NCBI GenBank assembly: GCA_034440615.1
Contig: JAOTOM010004871.1
Span: 272,501-336,500 of the forward strand
Length of the DNA stretch: 64,000 bases
Direction: 5' to 3'
Source of the DNA: Ashinkailepas kermadecensis
Lineage: Eukaryota > Arthropoda > Thecostraca > Neolepadidae
Under the pieces are notes generated by a model. It saw only the letters and a program-made list of their open reading frames with translations. It was not told the DNA's origin and made no database searches. Positions 12,366 to 23,865 of the stretch are shown piece by piece; the stretch's first letter is position 1, and every line of letters starts with the position of its first letter. The position numbers were made by a program, and so were the translations under genes.

Positions 12366-12564
12366 GTAAGTGATCCGCAGAACTACTGCTCCACCACGGC
12401 GTGCCGCCGACTTAGCGCCACAGCATGAACCGTCTGAAATAAAGTGCACTTCTCAGAGGGATGCTTTTGGCTTACAAATTACATTGGGCAGGGGAGGCCG
12501 TGCATTCGGAACTCCCCGATGGGGCGCCTTTTCCCGGTCAAGGTGGCGCCACCTTTCCCTGAAG

Positions 12565-12719
12565 GGGACGAGTGGTCTTGAGGTAAGATGCTCGTCTGAA
12601 TCGAAAGATTGTGGGTTCGAATCTCAACTGTCGCTGCTCTTCGCCCGCGACCAATCGGCGTGAGAGATTGGCGACGCTATATGACTCAACGGTCGACGTG
12701 TCGTAAAACCAATAACCAA
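12565..12719 (+). mobile_element. tRNA-Val-headed SINE
   Basis: Full-length copy from GGGACGAGTGGTC through the body to CAATAACC. Flanked by a 16-bp TSD, CCACCTTTCCCTGAAG, at 12549-12564 and 12720-12735. Confidence 0.92.
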
Positions 12720-12809
12720 CCACCTTTCCCTGAAGAGGGGGCGCATTTCCCCAGTGCCCCCTGTATTCGCTCCTGATTGTGGACATTCCGGTATGTTCAA
12801 AACGGGATG

Positions 12810-12875
12810 ATTGGGCGCTGTATAACCTATGCAGTTGATGCGCCCCTAAACCCCAATAACAGCATAACAACAGAT
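12810..12875 (+). mobile_element. Mini-SINE
   Basis: Headless 3' module: stem GGGCGC, loop, stem GCGCCC, then CTAAACCCCAATAAC. A short possible TSD, CGGGATG, lies at 12803-12809 and 12876-12882, weaker than at the other copies. Confidence 0.65.
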
Positions 12876-12882
12876 CGGGATG

Positions 12883-13298
12883 CTATCGACGTGCGTGTGC
12901 CCTCCACACACGGTCGCCGGGTGCCCGAGAAGCATGGCTACGTGTTGTTTGGCGTACGCTAAATGGAATCGATTCCGGAGCCCAGCGTGTGATTTTCTGA
13001 GCAGCTGCTGTGAGACTACCCGTGTGGTCAGGTCAGCGGCGGCCGCACGGCGAGGTGTGTGTGTGTGGGGGGGGGGGCTCTGGCTGTCGATGACGGTCGC
13101 CCGTCTACGCCAAAGTTTGCAGTGTGCCGCACCCGGCGTCAACAGACTTCGGTCTCCTGACACACGATTGTTGATGGCTTTCCAGCAAAGTTGGACAGCG
13201 CCTGCCATCAGATTGGTCGTGCGGGTCGTCGGCGCTCCGATCTCCTCAGTCTGTGGGTCGTCGGCGCTCCCGTCTCCTTCCGCTTCCCGGTCTTTGCT
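12883..13298. other. Intron sequence, unassigned
   Basis: Nothing recognised beyond a G-run near 13070. Confidence 0.3.
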
Positions 13299-13446
13299 GT
13301 CGCGCAGCGAGTCTGGCACTCAGTCTAGCATGCTCTCGTTCCCTCCGGCTCTCTGTCTGCCCTGGTCTTAACGTCGCGCAGCGAGTCTGGCACTCAGTCT
13401 AGCATGCTCTCGCTCCCTCCGGCTCTCTGTCTGCCCTGGTCTTAAC
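13299..13446. repeat. Two tandem 74-bp copies
   Basis: A unit starting GTCGCGCAGCGAGTCTGGCA is repeated twice, almost identically (13299 and 13373). Confidence 0.9.
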
Positions 13447-13688
13447 GTCGCCAGCTTACCAATTATCTTCGATGGTTAAGGTCTCCAGCTTCGTCCCTTC
13501 TGTCCAATCCCCTTTTATCCATCAATTCTTCCTTCTTCATCCCCCTTCTCTACATCTCTTATCCGCTCCATGTGTCTTCTCCATTTTTCTCTAATTCACT
13601 CTGTATCTTATTCCATCTCCTTCATCTCCATCTTTCGCTATTTCCATTTTCACTTCCATCTCTTCATGTTTCTCCATCTCCATCTCGT

Positions 13689-13741
13689 ATGGGCGCTGTA
13701 TGACCAACGCAGTCGATGCGCCCTTAAGCCCAAATAACCAA
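13689..13741 (+). mobile_element. Mini-SINE, 53 bp
   Basis: Stem GGGCGC / GCGCCC is perfect, with loop TGTATGACCAACGCAGTCGA and then CCCAAATAACCAA. Flanked by an exact 15-bp TSD, CCATCTCCATCTCGT (13674-13688 and 13742-13756). No tRNA-like head is present, yet the TSD shows it inserted as a discrete unit. Confidence 0.9.
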
Positions 13742-13985
13742 CCATCTCCATCTCGTGTCTCTTCTTGTCTCTCGATCTCTCCTTCCCGTCTCTTCTTCAC
13801 CGCTCCCATCTTTCCGTTTCATACTGGGCTGGGGGAATTTTCCACTGGTGGCAACATTTTGTGGCGCATTGCTCGGGCGCTCGCTATTTCCGTTGTTGTT
13901 GGGTACTGCTTGTCCGTGTACTGCTTACCCGGCGGTGCGCATGTTCAGCGCATCCCCAAACTAACTTTGTGCGCCCTAGACTGGG

Positions 13986-14061
13986 CGCTAAATGAGCGCA
14001 TGGGCGCTAAATGGCCAAACCTGGTCGATGCGCCCTAAAACTCAAGTAGCCAACCAACCAA
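13986..14061 (+). mobile_element. Mini-SINE with duplicated 5' end, 76 bp
   Basis: Same hairpin and tail, preceded by a partial second copy of its first bases. TSD CCCTAGACTGGG (13974-13985) versus CCCTAGTCTGGG (14062-14073), one mismatch in 12. Confidence 0.82.
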
Positions 14062-14073
14062 CCCTAGTCTGGG

Positions 14074-14845
14074 CTGAACGGAAAAGGTGAGATCATACAT
14101 CCGATGCTCTTCAGGTACTCATGTTGATGGCGGTCAGTCAACTGATGGCCTATCACATGCCCTGTGCTGTTTGTGCTGCACTGATATCCGGCAGAGTTAA
14201 CCTATTACCAGTACTACAGAACGAGTAATTCCTATAGTGCTGGTTCTCCCAAATGTTATTTCATTACCGATACCGTAGGACCGGCGGCGAGACAGAGCTA
14301 CCGTCAGAGCGCCCGGCGCGGTAACGGGCCGACATTACCCAAGGCACGTATTGGGGCGAGCCAACGGCGTCTGCGTTCACAAGGTGTGGAGCTGATCAAG
14401 AACGCGAGGCCTGCCACGCAATTAGCCGCCACCCCCCCCCCCATCCCTACGTTGCCCGATTGGATTTGGTCCTGGCGCCACCGTCCGAGGAAAATCTCCG
14501 GCGACGACTCCTAGATTGACCCCCAACATTTTCAGCACTTGATATGACGCCAATGGATGTCGCATGGAAAGAAATAACCCGAAAAGCCGATGTTCTCCCC
14601 CTTGCAGATGAATACGACTAATGATATGGGCGACTAATGAGGAATACCGATAATGGACTTTAATGTAAGCTAAAACGTGGACAAATCAGAAAGCTCGAAG
14701 CCTACCGACTGTGGCAGGTGTCTGCGGAAGCCCTGGGGCACGGGTACACCATGCCCCATAAAATTACAAGTGGCTGAAATACGCGGTGCCATACCGACGT
14801 GTGTGCCATTTCACGACTACAACAAAGATTGGGCTGAGCGAGTGG
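14074..14845. other. Intron sequence, unassigned
   Basis: No feature recognised except a C-run near 14430. Confidence 0.3.
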
Positions 14846-14997
14846 CAGGGGCGGATACAAGGTGGGGGACGCTGGGGGCATATGCACCTCCCCCCATGAA
14901 AGGTGGCGCCCATACGGCCGGCAAACGGCACCCTCCGCCCGGGAACAGACTCCGCTCCAGACAAGTGCCTCCGTGACCATTCCTGGATCCGCCCCTG
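14846..14997. mobile_element. Short CAGGGGCGG-type MITE with both ends
   Basis: Begins CAGGGGCGGATACAAGG and ends CCTGGATCCGCCCCTG, so the termini are inverted repeats. The 8 bp on each side, GCGAGTGG and GCGGGTGT, match at six positions, consistent with an aged 8-bp hAT target duplication. At 152 bp it has no coding capacity. Confidence 0.72.
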
Positions 14998-15261
14998 GCG
15001 GGTGTCGCCGTCGACGGCCGGCCGGCGCGCGGGACGCGTCCGGTCATGGCCGGCCGGCGGCTAACGGCGCCGCCGTGTGCAAGAAATACGGTCCGACCGC
15101 TGTCGGCCGGGCTCCTCCATTCGGGAGAAGCGGGGCCGTGGGAGTCGGCCGGCCGGCGCACAATGCGGCGATGTCGTCCGACATGACATCCGACAGAGGC
15201 TGGACGGGTCTCCGGTGACCGGACGACAGGCGTGCCGGACGCCGACGGAACGGGTCTGGCC

Positions 15262-15880
15262 GTGTAGAGTGGCTGACTATACGGCCTGGCGGTAGACCAT
15301 TGTCTACCGCCAGGCCGCGATCTGTGTACTGTGAGATCCGGCAGTACAGAGTGGCGGACTATGAGACCTGGCGGTACAGAATGGCTGACTGTCAGGAGGT
15401 CTGGTGGTGTAGAGTGGCGGACTATAAGGCCTGGCGGTACAGAATGGCTGACTGTCAGGAGGTCTGGTGGTGTAGAGTGGCGGACTATGAGGTCTGGCAG
15501 TACACAATGGTGGACTATGGGGAAGTCTGGTGGTGCAGAGTGGTGGACTATAAGGTCTGGCGGTACTCAATGACGGACTATAGGGAAGTCTGGCGGTGCA
15601 GAGTGGCGGACTGTAAGGTTTGGCGGTATAGCGTGGCGCACTATCAGGTCTGGCGGTACACAATTGTGAGCTTAGGGAAGTCTGGCGGTGCAGAGTGATA
15701 GACTATAAGGTGTGGTGGTAGACAACGGCGGAATATTCGGAAGTCTGGCGGTGCAGGGTGGCGGACAATAAGGTCTGGCGGTACACAATTGTGGACTTTA
15801 GCTGGCAGTAAGGTCTGGCGGTATAGAGTGGCGGAAGGGGAGGGTGGGGGTAGGAGGTAGTCTGGCGGTGCAGTGTGTCG
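15262..15880. repeat. Degenerate TCTGGCGGTA minisatellite
   Basis: Alternating units of about 20 and 39 bp built from TCTGGCGGTACAGAGTGGCG and GACTATAAGG. It starts with a perfect hairpin, 16-bp arms at 15282-15297 and 15302-15317 with loop CATT. Confidence 0.88.
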
Positions 15881-16289
15881 GATCATTAGATCCCACAGCA
15901 CCGTGCTGGTATTGGGGCGATAGGTCGGCGACGCCAAATGGATGGCCCGGCCAGTTGAAATTTAATGGAGGGAACTGCTGCTCTCGGAAGATAGAGCGAG
16001 AGCGACGCAGAGGTGGGCGTGGTCCGACTCGGCGGCGGTGTCGTTGACCTGTCTCCGGCGTGCCGCCGGCCGCCCCGCCAGACATCGGACATTTGATCGA
16101 CACGCGTTAAGTCGGCAACCGTGGTCAAAGCACGATTCGAACATCCAGCAAGAAAGAGATTATTCCGGAGAGGACAATGCTCCGGGTGACAGAAAGCCAG
16201 GAGCAGCCTATTTTCCGAGTCTGGTTCTCGCTGTGATTGGAGCCGGGTTGGACATGAATTTACCTTCACGCGTCTGGGTAGGTGCAGTT

Positions 16290-16450
16290 CCTTTGATGCC
16301 ATAGGCCACGACTAAACATGTAGCTAGCATTGTAGCGTTACTGAACCACATCTTTTGATGCTATAAGCCAGCACTAAGGACGTTGCAGCCAGTATTGTAA
16401 TGGAAATTAGCAATATATTTTGATGCCATTAGCCACTGCTAAATATGTGT
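16290..16450. repeat. Three diverged copies of a roughly 65-bp unit
   Basis: TTTGATGCCATAGGCCAC-like blocks recur near 16293, 16352 and 16417, each followed by CTAAATATG- or GTAGC-like sequence. Confidence 0.6.
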
Positions 16451-16749
16451 CATCCGATATGGTTGCGTAATCTAAGCGTATACCTAGTTGACTTTAAGAT
16501 ACAATTTGTGTCTCACTCCACTTATAGTTTCGGAGCATTGCCTATCGAACATCACCACCGAAGCGATGCATGGGTAAAGTTTTGGTACTGTGATTATTTA
16601 CACCGAGATTAGTCCCGGGATGGCTGGTACTTGGTAGTAGTATGGTGTCAGCAATCACGGAGGAAATTGCGTCTGCTTATTTGGGTTTATTATAGACGTG
16701 TACTGCAAAGAACATTTAGTGTTGTTCTTTTGGCTCGAATGTTGCAATC

Positions 16750-16905
16750 CTGACTGGCCCACCGCGGTCAACATGTGCTGGTCCACCGCGGTCAACATGT
16801 GCTGGTCCACCACGGTCAACATGTGCTGCTCCACCGCGGGCAACATGTGTTGCTCCACCGCGGTCAACATGTGCTGGTCCACCGCGGTCAACATGTGCTC
16901 TGAAC
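16750..16905. repeat. 24-bp minisatellite, six copies
   Basis: Unit GGTCCACCGCGGTCAACATG plus TGCT, six copies with few changes. The MLTAVDQH-like peptide on the minus strand is a by-product. Confidence 0.92.
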
Positions 16906-17939
16906 ACTGACGGGTGGAGGCACCCAATAATATCAAATGATATCATTGCGTCGTGAATTAATGAATGAAAGGATGGAATGGAATGGGAGGAATGGCATGC
17001 ATCACAATCGGTTGAAAGCGGCAATGCAATTAGTGTATTTAGGTTAGGCTGCAGCATCATAATTCATTATACATATATATATGTGTGTGTGTATAGCAAC
17101 TTTCACATGAAGTGTGGCGTTTTCACATCGCATTACGTGCAGAAAAAATTGGAAGAAAATGAAATAAACATCTAAGATCCTCGGAGCTCGTAAATTGTCT
17201 ATGCATGCTATTACCATACGATCGTCGAGGAGATTCTAGAAAAATTGGTGTAAAATATATGTTTTGGAGTATTTTCCATTGCAATCCTAATTTTTATATC
17301 AAACCCCAATGTAAGCGGCAATATACTCGCGTGCCACCTTCCAGGATGTTTCGTCGGCGAAATGCGTTGGCGTGATCTACGATCACGGTAATACTCACAC
17401 AGGCGCCATAAGTCGCGTGCGCTGCTGGCACACGAATCGAGCGGCGAAATTTATCCGCTGCAGCCGCTGCCAACGGCGAACAAAATGATCTCACATCTCG
17501 TGTGACCTGTATATCGCGCCACGTGCCCAGTTTGTGTCGTGACGTCAGAGTGTGGTGACCGGGGCTCGATTTGTCCGTTGTAATCCTGGACGTGGAGAGG
17601 TAAATGTTTGTGGAATGGAATATGGAGAGGGCGTTCTTCTTCAGACCTGTGACATCCGAATCTCGGTTCGCAATTTCCCGTGAATCTTGAGCACTTTATC
17701 ACGGAGTAGTTCATCGTCAAACAGCACCATTTCAACGTCCAAATGAGAAAAATGAGCGTAATTTTTCCGCAGAGGACGATGTTCTGGATGCCAAGAACCT
17801 CGGGACAGTGTTTTTTTTTTCACCCTGGCCTCTGACGTCGCCGGACCATAGGGCTCCGGAGATTCTCGCGCGCTAAGCTTCCGTCGGCAGTGTTGCGCGT
17901 GTGGGCGGACAGTAGGTAGCGTTCCGCCATTAGCGCCGG
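16906..17939. other. Intron sequence, unassigned
   Basis: No coding or mobile signal recognised. A short TA/TG run lies at about 17067-17092. Confidence 0.3.
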
Positions 17940-18042
17940 GCCGCCCCGTTACCGGTCCGCCTCGTTACCGGTCCGCCTCGTTACCGGTCCGCCTCGTTAC
18001 CGGTCCGCCTCGTTACCGGTCCGCCCCGTTACCGGTCCGCCG
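17940..18042. repeat. 16-bp minisatellite CGTTACCGGTCCGCCT
   Basis: Six close copies. Tandem without spacers, so not a CRISPR array. Confidence 0.93.
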
Positions 18043-18235
18043 GTCTCATCTGTCCAGTGGGCAGGTGGCTTTCCCGGCCGGGAGTGAAACGCGAGCGTGC
18101 GGTGCGACGGCAACCCTGACTGGCAACCCTGACAGCAGTGAAGGGGGGGGGGGGGAGGAGGCCAGTGCAGTCTGGCCAGTTGGTCATCAGCACTTGATCA
18201 GCTGGCCAACTGGCCAACTAACATGCTGGGCGCGG

Positions 18236-18474
18236 TTGATGTGCCTGTCTGAAGTGCCTGTCTGATGTGTCTGTCTGATGTGCCTGTATGATGTGCCTGT
18301 CTGATGTGTCTGTCTGATGTGCCTGTATGATGTGCCTGTATTATGTGCCTGTCTGAAGTGCCTGTCTGATGTGCCTGTCTGATGTGTCTGTCTGATGTGC
18401 CTGTCTGATGTGTCTGTCTCATGTGTCTGTCTGATGTGCCTGTCTGATGTGCCTGTATGATGTGCCTGTCGCTC
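18236..18474. repeat. 13-bp minisatellite GATGTGCCTGTCT
   Basis: About 18 copies with minor variants (TGTCTG, TGTATG). Confidence 0.95.
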
Positions 18475-19151
18475 AAGCTGTGTGCCGGGGAGATCAAAAT
18501 CAGTATATACAAAGTATTCGTGACGAAAGCATGCTTTGTAATCGGTTCTTCGAATGCCGTCAGAATTGTGAATTTTTATGTCTGTGTGAAACGTGGCTGC
18601 TGTCACTTTGTTTACGCGAAGGGGAGGGGAGGGACACTGTTCCCTCAATCGTTGATTCCCCCAATTAGGCTAAAACTTTACCGTTGGGCTCATGGGCGTA
18701 CACTAGATACAAAACGTTCTGCGGACAGCTTTGGCAATAAAAAGGTAATTACCCCCCCCCCCACCCCAACCAATTCTACGAAGTGACACCCATGCCATGA
18801 AGTTATTTAGCCTGGGGTCGCACCCATTGAGGACAGAAGGACCAACATCCGAGGAAGCCAGACTCTCAGTTATGGGACTCCTCTCCTAGTAGTGCTGATG
18901 CACTAGGGAATGGTCACTGGCCGAGGTAGGGGCACAACCATGACCCGGGGGTCACGCTGCCGGCGTCTCCACGGCGGGGGACGGGGGCATGTCCCCCGAA
19001 TGTCGCGAAATATAACATTGCGCCTATGGCGTTGCATGGGGAAGATGGCGGTGGAGCGGTGCGGGGAACTTGTCCCAAATGTTGTTCAGTTGCGGCATGG
19101 GGTATATGGACGTTGGCCATGAAGATTGGCATTATAAAACTAATCCCCAGT
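18475..19151. other. Intron sequence, unassigned
   Basis: No gene signal. A C-run lies near 18750-18760. Confidence 0.3.
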
Positions 19152-19164
19152 CACCTTTGGATAA

Positions 19165-19225
19165 ATGGGCACTGTATAACCAATGCAGTTGATGCGCCCT
19201 AAAACCCAAATAACTAACTAACTAA
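19165..19225 (+). mobile_element. Mini-SINE, 61 bp
   Basis: Hairpin GGGCAC / GCGCCC (one stem mismatch), then CCCAAATAACTAACTAACTA. Exact 13-bp TSD CACCTTTGGATAA at 19152-19164 and 19226-19238. Confidence 0.9.
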
Positions 19226-19255
19226 CACCTTTGGATAATTCCACCCCTGCATTTG

Positions 19256-19417
19256 GGGGCGTCGGTAGCTCGGTGGTTAAGCTGAGTGTCTGGCAAGCCA
19301 GAGGTACGGGGTCTGATTCACCGCGGTGCCCGCCCTTCCTGCCAGGGTGAGAGGCAGGCGACGCCATATGGCCTCAGCTGCTGAGTGCGTCGTAAAGTCA
19401 CAACCACCACCACCCTC
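19256..19417 (+). mobile_element. SINE family 2 (Ala/Gly-like head)
   Basis: tRNA-like head with an A-box-like GTCGGTAGCTCGGTGGTTAA and a B-box-like GGGTCTGATTC, then TGCCAGGGTGAGAGGCAGG and the shared 3' hairpin CGACGC / GCGTCG with AAAGTCACAACCACC. Possible 7-bp TSD GCATTTG (19249-19255, 19418-19424). The amino-acid identity of the head is uncertain. Confidence 0.78.
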
Positions 19418-19467
19418 GCATTTGAGTGAGATTGCTGCCCTTCGGAGAGGAAACAATCTCGCTCGAG

Positions 19468-20010
19468 CAGTGATAAATTATTCGTGAAATAGGGTCGAAT
19501 ATACCACTTTCTGAACACTGAGTCGACATCCTTCCCAAAGAAGTATCGACATCCTTCCCAAAGAAGTATCGACATCGTGCTTCTTGGTGCGTGCTTGTGA
19601 AGTATTCATGCCTCGGTTTGAACAGTATCTTGTTTATAAGCGTCATGCTTATGCTTATCATAACCTATCCGGAATCGTGATAACGAACACCCAGTAGTGC
19701 ACTTCCAGGTAAATGGATTACTTATGATGTGCTATGTTATACAATACCAGTGTACAGCATAGGCATTTGTATCGTTATCGTTTATATCGGTATCCCCAAA
19801 TTAGGCACCTCTCAAAACATGCGAAATGGGTGCGCAATTATTCTGGCATATTTCGCATGCGAAACATGCGAAATACGTATGCAATTGTCTCACAACTGTG
19901 TTTGAAGGACCGAAATATTTTAAACAGCATTATTTCCATGGCGATTTCGACATCCTGCCGTACTCGCTTCGACATCTCACACCTAACGAGAAATCATTAC
20001 TTTAACACTG
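19468..20010 (+). mobile_element. hAT-type MITE, copy 1 (543 bp)
   Basis: Begins CAGTGATAAATTATTCGTG and ends with the inverted terminus TTTAACACTG. Flanked by a perfect 8-bp TSD, CGCTCGAG (19460-19467 and 20011-20018), as in hAT transposition. No transposase ORF, so non-autonomous. Confidence 0.93.
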
Positions 20011-20754
20011 CGCTCGAGTTGTCCTCCATCAGTGTCACCGCGGGAGGAGTGCCATCGTCCCTAGATCAATACTTCTGGATTCGCCAGTGCCGCCAATCAT
20101 CTTGTCATCTTCCCGCTGACGGCTGGGCCGGCTTGGGACCCGTTCGGCACGCGTTTCGATATCCAAAGGCTCGTCATGAGGCACTACATCCCCACACGAC
20201 CAAAACGTGGACAGACTACGAGAGCCGGCAAATTATCGAAGTCGAACGGAACGAAAACAAAACTGCGATCTGAAGCGCCATAAGCTCACAGAATCGGTAC
20301 GTCCCGCGCAAATATTACCAGGCAAAAGTAAACAGATCAAGCCAGTTTGTGTACGATGATTTCAATTTGGTTTCTGCCACTGTTTGGGGACCGTACGTTG
20401 TGCACATTCTGCGATTTGGGGTGCTGAGAGTGTTGGTTGGAAAATGACGAAATACTAGACGGAAAGGAATTCAGAAGCAAAATTTATGTTGATGTGTGAG
20501 GAAATATTAAGCATTCATGTAAAGATGTATAAGATGTAAAATATGCAAGCTGAATAGCATGCGACATGATACACGTGTGTACATTTTCCGTCAAAGTTAG
20601 ATTCGAGTTTTGAGTCGTGCTCCACCGATACCTGGTGATTGAGTTATTTTTGGGAAGTAAGACTATAAATGCCAATCACGAAAACATCAATTTAACAGTC
20701 ACGTTCACGTCATGATAATGCTAATTTCTATTGCCGTCTGCTTGTTTATTGATT

Positions 20755-20916
20755 GGGTGATTCACGACGCACTTTATGCACATTCACAGCTATAGCGCCA
20801 CCCACACTGTTTCGCCGGTGGGCCGCGGAATTGAGAAATATCCCGAGCGGTGCGAGTGTCGAACCCGGGATATTTCGTACCCAGAGCTCAACACCTTAAC
20901 CACTCGGCCATCCCCA
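20755..20916 (-). mobile_element. Possible Ser/Leu-like-headed SINE
   Basis: On the minus strand an A-box-like GATGGCCGAGTGGTTAAGG and a B-box-like CGGGTTCGACACTC are followed downstream by GTGCGTCGTGAATCAC, which resembles the shared 3' module. The head matches the style of type II tRNAs. No TSD found; diverged. Confidence 0.5.
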
Positions 20917-22199
20917 CCCATCTATTGCATTTATTTTAGGATTAAATTTTCGAACATCAATTTCTACGATATATTTTTGTTTTCTGCATGCTTTTCACCA
21001 GTTTTCGGCGTTCATTGCCAGGAATTTTCATCCTTGACGAGTGCTCTGAAACTACTGCTGTATCTAGTAACGTGACATGCGTGCGGGATTAAAAATAGGT
21101 ATCTTCTCAATCCAAATCTTACACCATTTCCAACGACCCCAAGACTTGTTAGCTCACAAACTAGCTTGGAAGCTAGGTCACGTGTGGAAAATGCATCCCA
21201 TCCCTTCTTGCTACATCTTAATATACATCTCCGTTTCGTTTTTCTCGCTAGATGGCAACAACGGCAATACATGTCGCTGCAAAGTTGTTTGTCAGCTGAT
21301 TGCTGTTGCCTAGCAACGCAGTTGACGCCGACAGAAGAGCCGCCGTCGCGGGCTATTGCGTTGCAGCGGGGCGATGTGCGCAGATGAAGCCTGGGACTGG
21401 AATGTAGGCACCATCTGGTCGTGAACAGCATTAATGTTTACACGATGGGGAAGTAATTTCTGAATTTCATTAGCCGTTGCCGGGTGATATCGGAAACTGA
21501 ATGCCTATCATCGTAACTTGCGAGGTGTGTTGTTCGTGGCGGACGACACAACGCGTTTTCATTAAAGCACGCAATTAGCCTTCGAGCGGCGATGTAGGGG
21601 AAGGTTCCGTTATGTGTCGAATCCCACCTGAGGTTAGGACTTTGGGCACGCCGTTTGGACCTGTTGCTGGTCCGCTGGTGCTGACCCGGAGCTGATCCGG
21701 TGCTCCTGGTGTACTGACCGTGATGTAGTCTGGTGCTGGGCTGGTTTTGCCTGCTGGTCCTGCGCTGGTCCGGCGTGCTGCTACTGATCTGGTGCTGGGC
21801 GGGTGCTGGGCCGATTCTGCCTGCTGGTCTGGCGCTGGGCCGAGCTTAAGATTGGTTCTGGGATCCATCGTATATAGAATTCCACCGTTTTCAGTTCTTA
21901 ATTTTTCCAGATTGCGTCCTGAGTGAGACCGCAACCAATTGCCCAGCTGCCCGATCTCTGGGAAATCCTGAATTCCCTCCCGTACGGAAGCACCTCAAAA
22001 GCACACTGCACGACGACGACGACATGTACCGGTTGTATTTATATTTTTGGATACACTGGATTTGGAAAGGAGCATTTTTGGTTCACTCAACCCGGAGAGG
22101 ACAATTTTCCGTTTTTTTGTGACATCGGTAGCTCACTTTTGTGCGGCCCACTTTTGTACGGGCGTCGCAAAGGCTTGGAAGTTTCTCCTCCTGCAGCAC
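20917..22199. other. Intron sequence with degenerate GCTGGTCCG repeats
   Basis: Nothing coding recognised. About 21656-21845 is a loose repeat of TGCTGGTCCGGTGCTG-like motifs. Confidence 0.4.
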
Positions 22200-23030
22200 T
22201 AGCCCGAGTGGGCGCCACCCTGTGGCGCGGCTCCTGCAGAACCATCCTAGTGGGCGCCACCCTGTGGCGCGGCTCCTGCAGCACCATCCTAGTGGGCGCC
22301 ACCCTGTGGCGCGGCTCCTGCAGAACCATCCTAGTGGGCGCCACCCTGTGGCGCGGCTCCTGCAGCACCATCCTAGTGGGCGCCACCCTGCGGCGCGGCT
22401 CCTGCAGCACCATCCGAGTGGGCGCCACCCTGCGGCGCGGCTCCTGCAGCACCATCCTAGTGGGCGCCACCCTGCGGCGCGGCTCCTGCAGCACCATCCT
22501 AGTGGGCGCCACCCTGTGGCGCGGCTCCTGCAGCACCATCCTAGTGGGCGCCAGTGGCCACCCTGCGGCGCGGCTCCTGCAGCACCATCCGAGTGGGCGC
22601 CACCCTGCGGCGCGGCTCCTGCAGCAGTGGGCGCACCCTTGGCGCGGCTCCTGCAGCACCATCCTAGTGGGCGCCACCCTGCGGCGCGGCTCCTGCAGCA
22701 CCATCCTAGTGGGCGCCACCCGGTTGCGCAGCTCGGCAGGGGCTCCCCGACCCTCGCCTGGTGACTGGGCCGCAGCTGTTGCACAACTCGTCGTGATGAC
22801 GATAGGTGGCCGGCTTCTGCGAGAGCGGCCCGGGACGCCCCTGCCGTCCGTACCGGCTGAAGGGCAGCGCGACATTCCCGGTCCGCAAAACGACGCCGGA
22901 GATCCTCCGGGAGGTGGACGGTCGCCTCCCACGTGGCCTCCGACGGCGGGAAGCCAGCCCACTCGACGAGGTACTCGACGCTCTCGCGGCCGTGCCTCGC
23001 CGCCAGCACTCGAACGATGTCGTGGTCCAT
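22083..23030 (-). CDS. Chromodomain ORF fused to a 14-residue repeat array
   Basis: A 315-codon minus-strand ORF. Residues 3-50 read as a chromodomain, a fold that typically binds methylated histone tails: HDIVRVL, VEYLVEWAGF, SEATWE and LPEDLRRRF follow the usual order. Of the aromatic cage, the tryptophan and the phenylalanine of EYLVEWAGF are present, but the first aromatic (Tyr in HP1-type YVVEKV) is replaced by a non-aromatic residue. From about residue 100 the protein repeats GWRPLGWCCRSRAT every 14 residues, encoded by the 42-bp minisatellite beneath. Upstream, to 23257, a coding-like stretch lies in another frame. It could be an intronic gene, a retrotransposon integrase tail or a pseudogene. 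The chromodomain homology is firm by eye; that the whole ORF is expressed is not. Confidence 0.5.
   Translation of the reverse strand: MDHDIVRVLAARHGRESVEYLVEWAGFPPSEATWEATVHLPEDLRRRFADRECRAALQPVRTAGASRAALAEAGHLSSSRRVVQQLRPSHQARVGEPLPSCATGWRPLGWCCRSRAAGWRPLGWCCRSRAKGAPTAAGAAPQGGAHSDGAAGAAPQGGHWRPLGWCCRSRATGWRPLGWCCRSRAAGWRPLGWCCRSRAAGWRPLGWCCRSRAAGWRPLGWCCRSRATGWRPLGWFCRSRATGWRPLGWCCRSRATGWRPLGWFCRSRATGWRPLGLVLQEEKLPSLCDARTKVGRTKVSYRCHKKTENCPLRVE
22200..22722. repeat. 42-bp minisatellite, about 12 copies
   Basis: Unit of 42 bp beginning GTGGGCGCCACCCTGTGGCG and ending ACCATCCTA, with T/C and A/C variants and two shortened units near 22550-22650. The period is 14 codons, so frames remain open on both strands. 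Confidence 0.95.
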
Positions 23031-23559
23031 GGCGGAGAGCGTCGCTGAGCGGGGCGGGAGTCGGCGCGGTGCACGGCTCGCCGTCCTGTGGCGGTGCGCG
23101 CCTCGGCCGACTCGTCAGCACCGGTCGTCAGTTCGGATTGATGCTGGCCTGCTGACAGTGCTGATGTCTTCACGTCTTCGCCAGGCGGCGGCGGTCGGGC
23201 GGTCTCGGGTTGCATGCGGTGGTGGGGACCAGAGCCGGTTTTCGTTTCGTCAGCCAATACATGCTGATGCCCGCTGTGATCGGCACCGTCGCCGCCGATA
23301 TGGACAGTGCTGGGTGGCCAGGTACAGCGTGATACCTGAGCCCACTGGACGTCTGGAGCTGATGGCTGAGTCGGCAGAAGTCACGGAAGTCGAGAGAGGG
23401 TGCAGGATGCAGTATACAGGGATGTCCCAAGTAGATAACAGAATCCTGGGCTCACGGTTTTCTCGTTGAGGTGTCGACGAGCCGAGTCGTGATGGCGGCT
23501 GTCAAACGTCGTGTTGACAGTGCCTGTCTGTCTGTCTGTCTGTCCACCGTCGCGTGTCC

Positions 23560-23865
23560 TGTGAGTGTGTGGATGACATGTCCTGTGAGTGTGAGACCGT
23601 GTCCTGTGAGTGTGTGGACGACATGTCCTGTGAGTAAAAGCGTGTCCTGCGAGTTTGTGGACATGTCCTGTGAGTGGGAGCGTGTCCTGTGAGTGTGAGA
23701 GCGTGTCCTGTGAGTGTGTGGACAGCATGTCCTGTGAGTTTGTGTTCAGCATGTCCTGTGAGTGTGAGGGACATGTCCTGTGAGTGTGAGGGTGTGTCCT
23801 GTGAGTTTGAGCGCGTGTCCTGCAAGTGTGTGGACGGCATCTCCTGTGAGTGTGTGGACGATATG
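23560..23865. repeat. GTGTCCTGTGAGTGTG minisatellite, left part
   Basis: Units of about 20-25 bp with core TGTCCTGTGAGTGTG. The array is cut at 23866 by a MITE; related units continue from 24385. Confidence 0.9.

Noticed and set aside
17940..18474. Regular short repeats resembling a CRISPR array
   Set aside because: Units are head-to-tail without unique spacers, and the context is eukaryotic.
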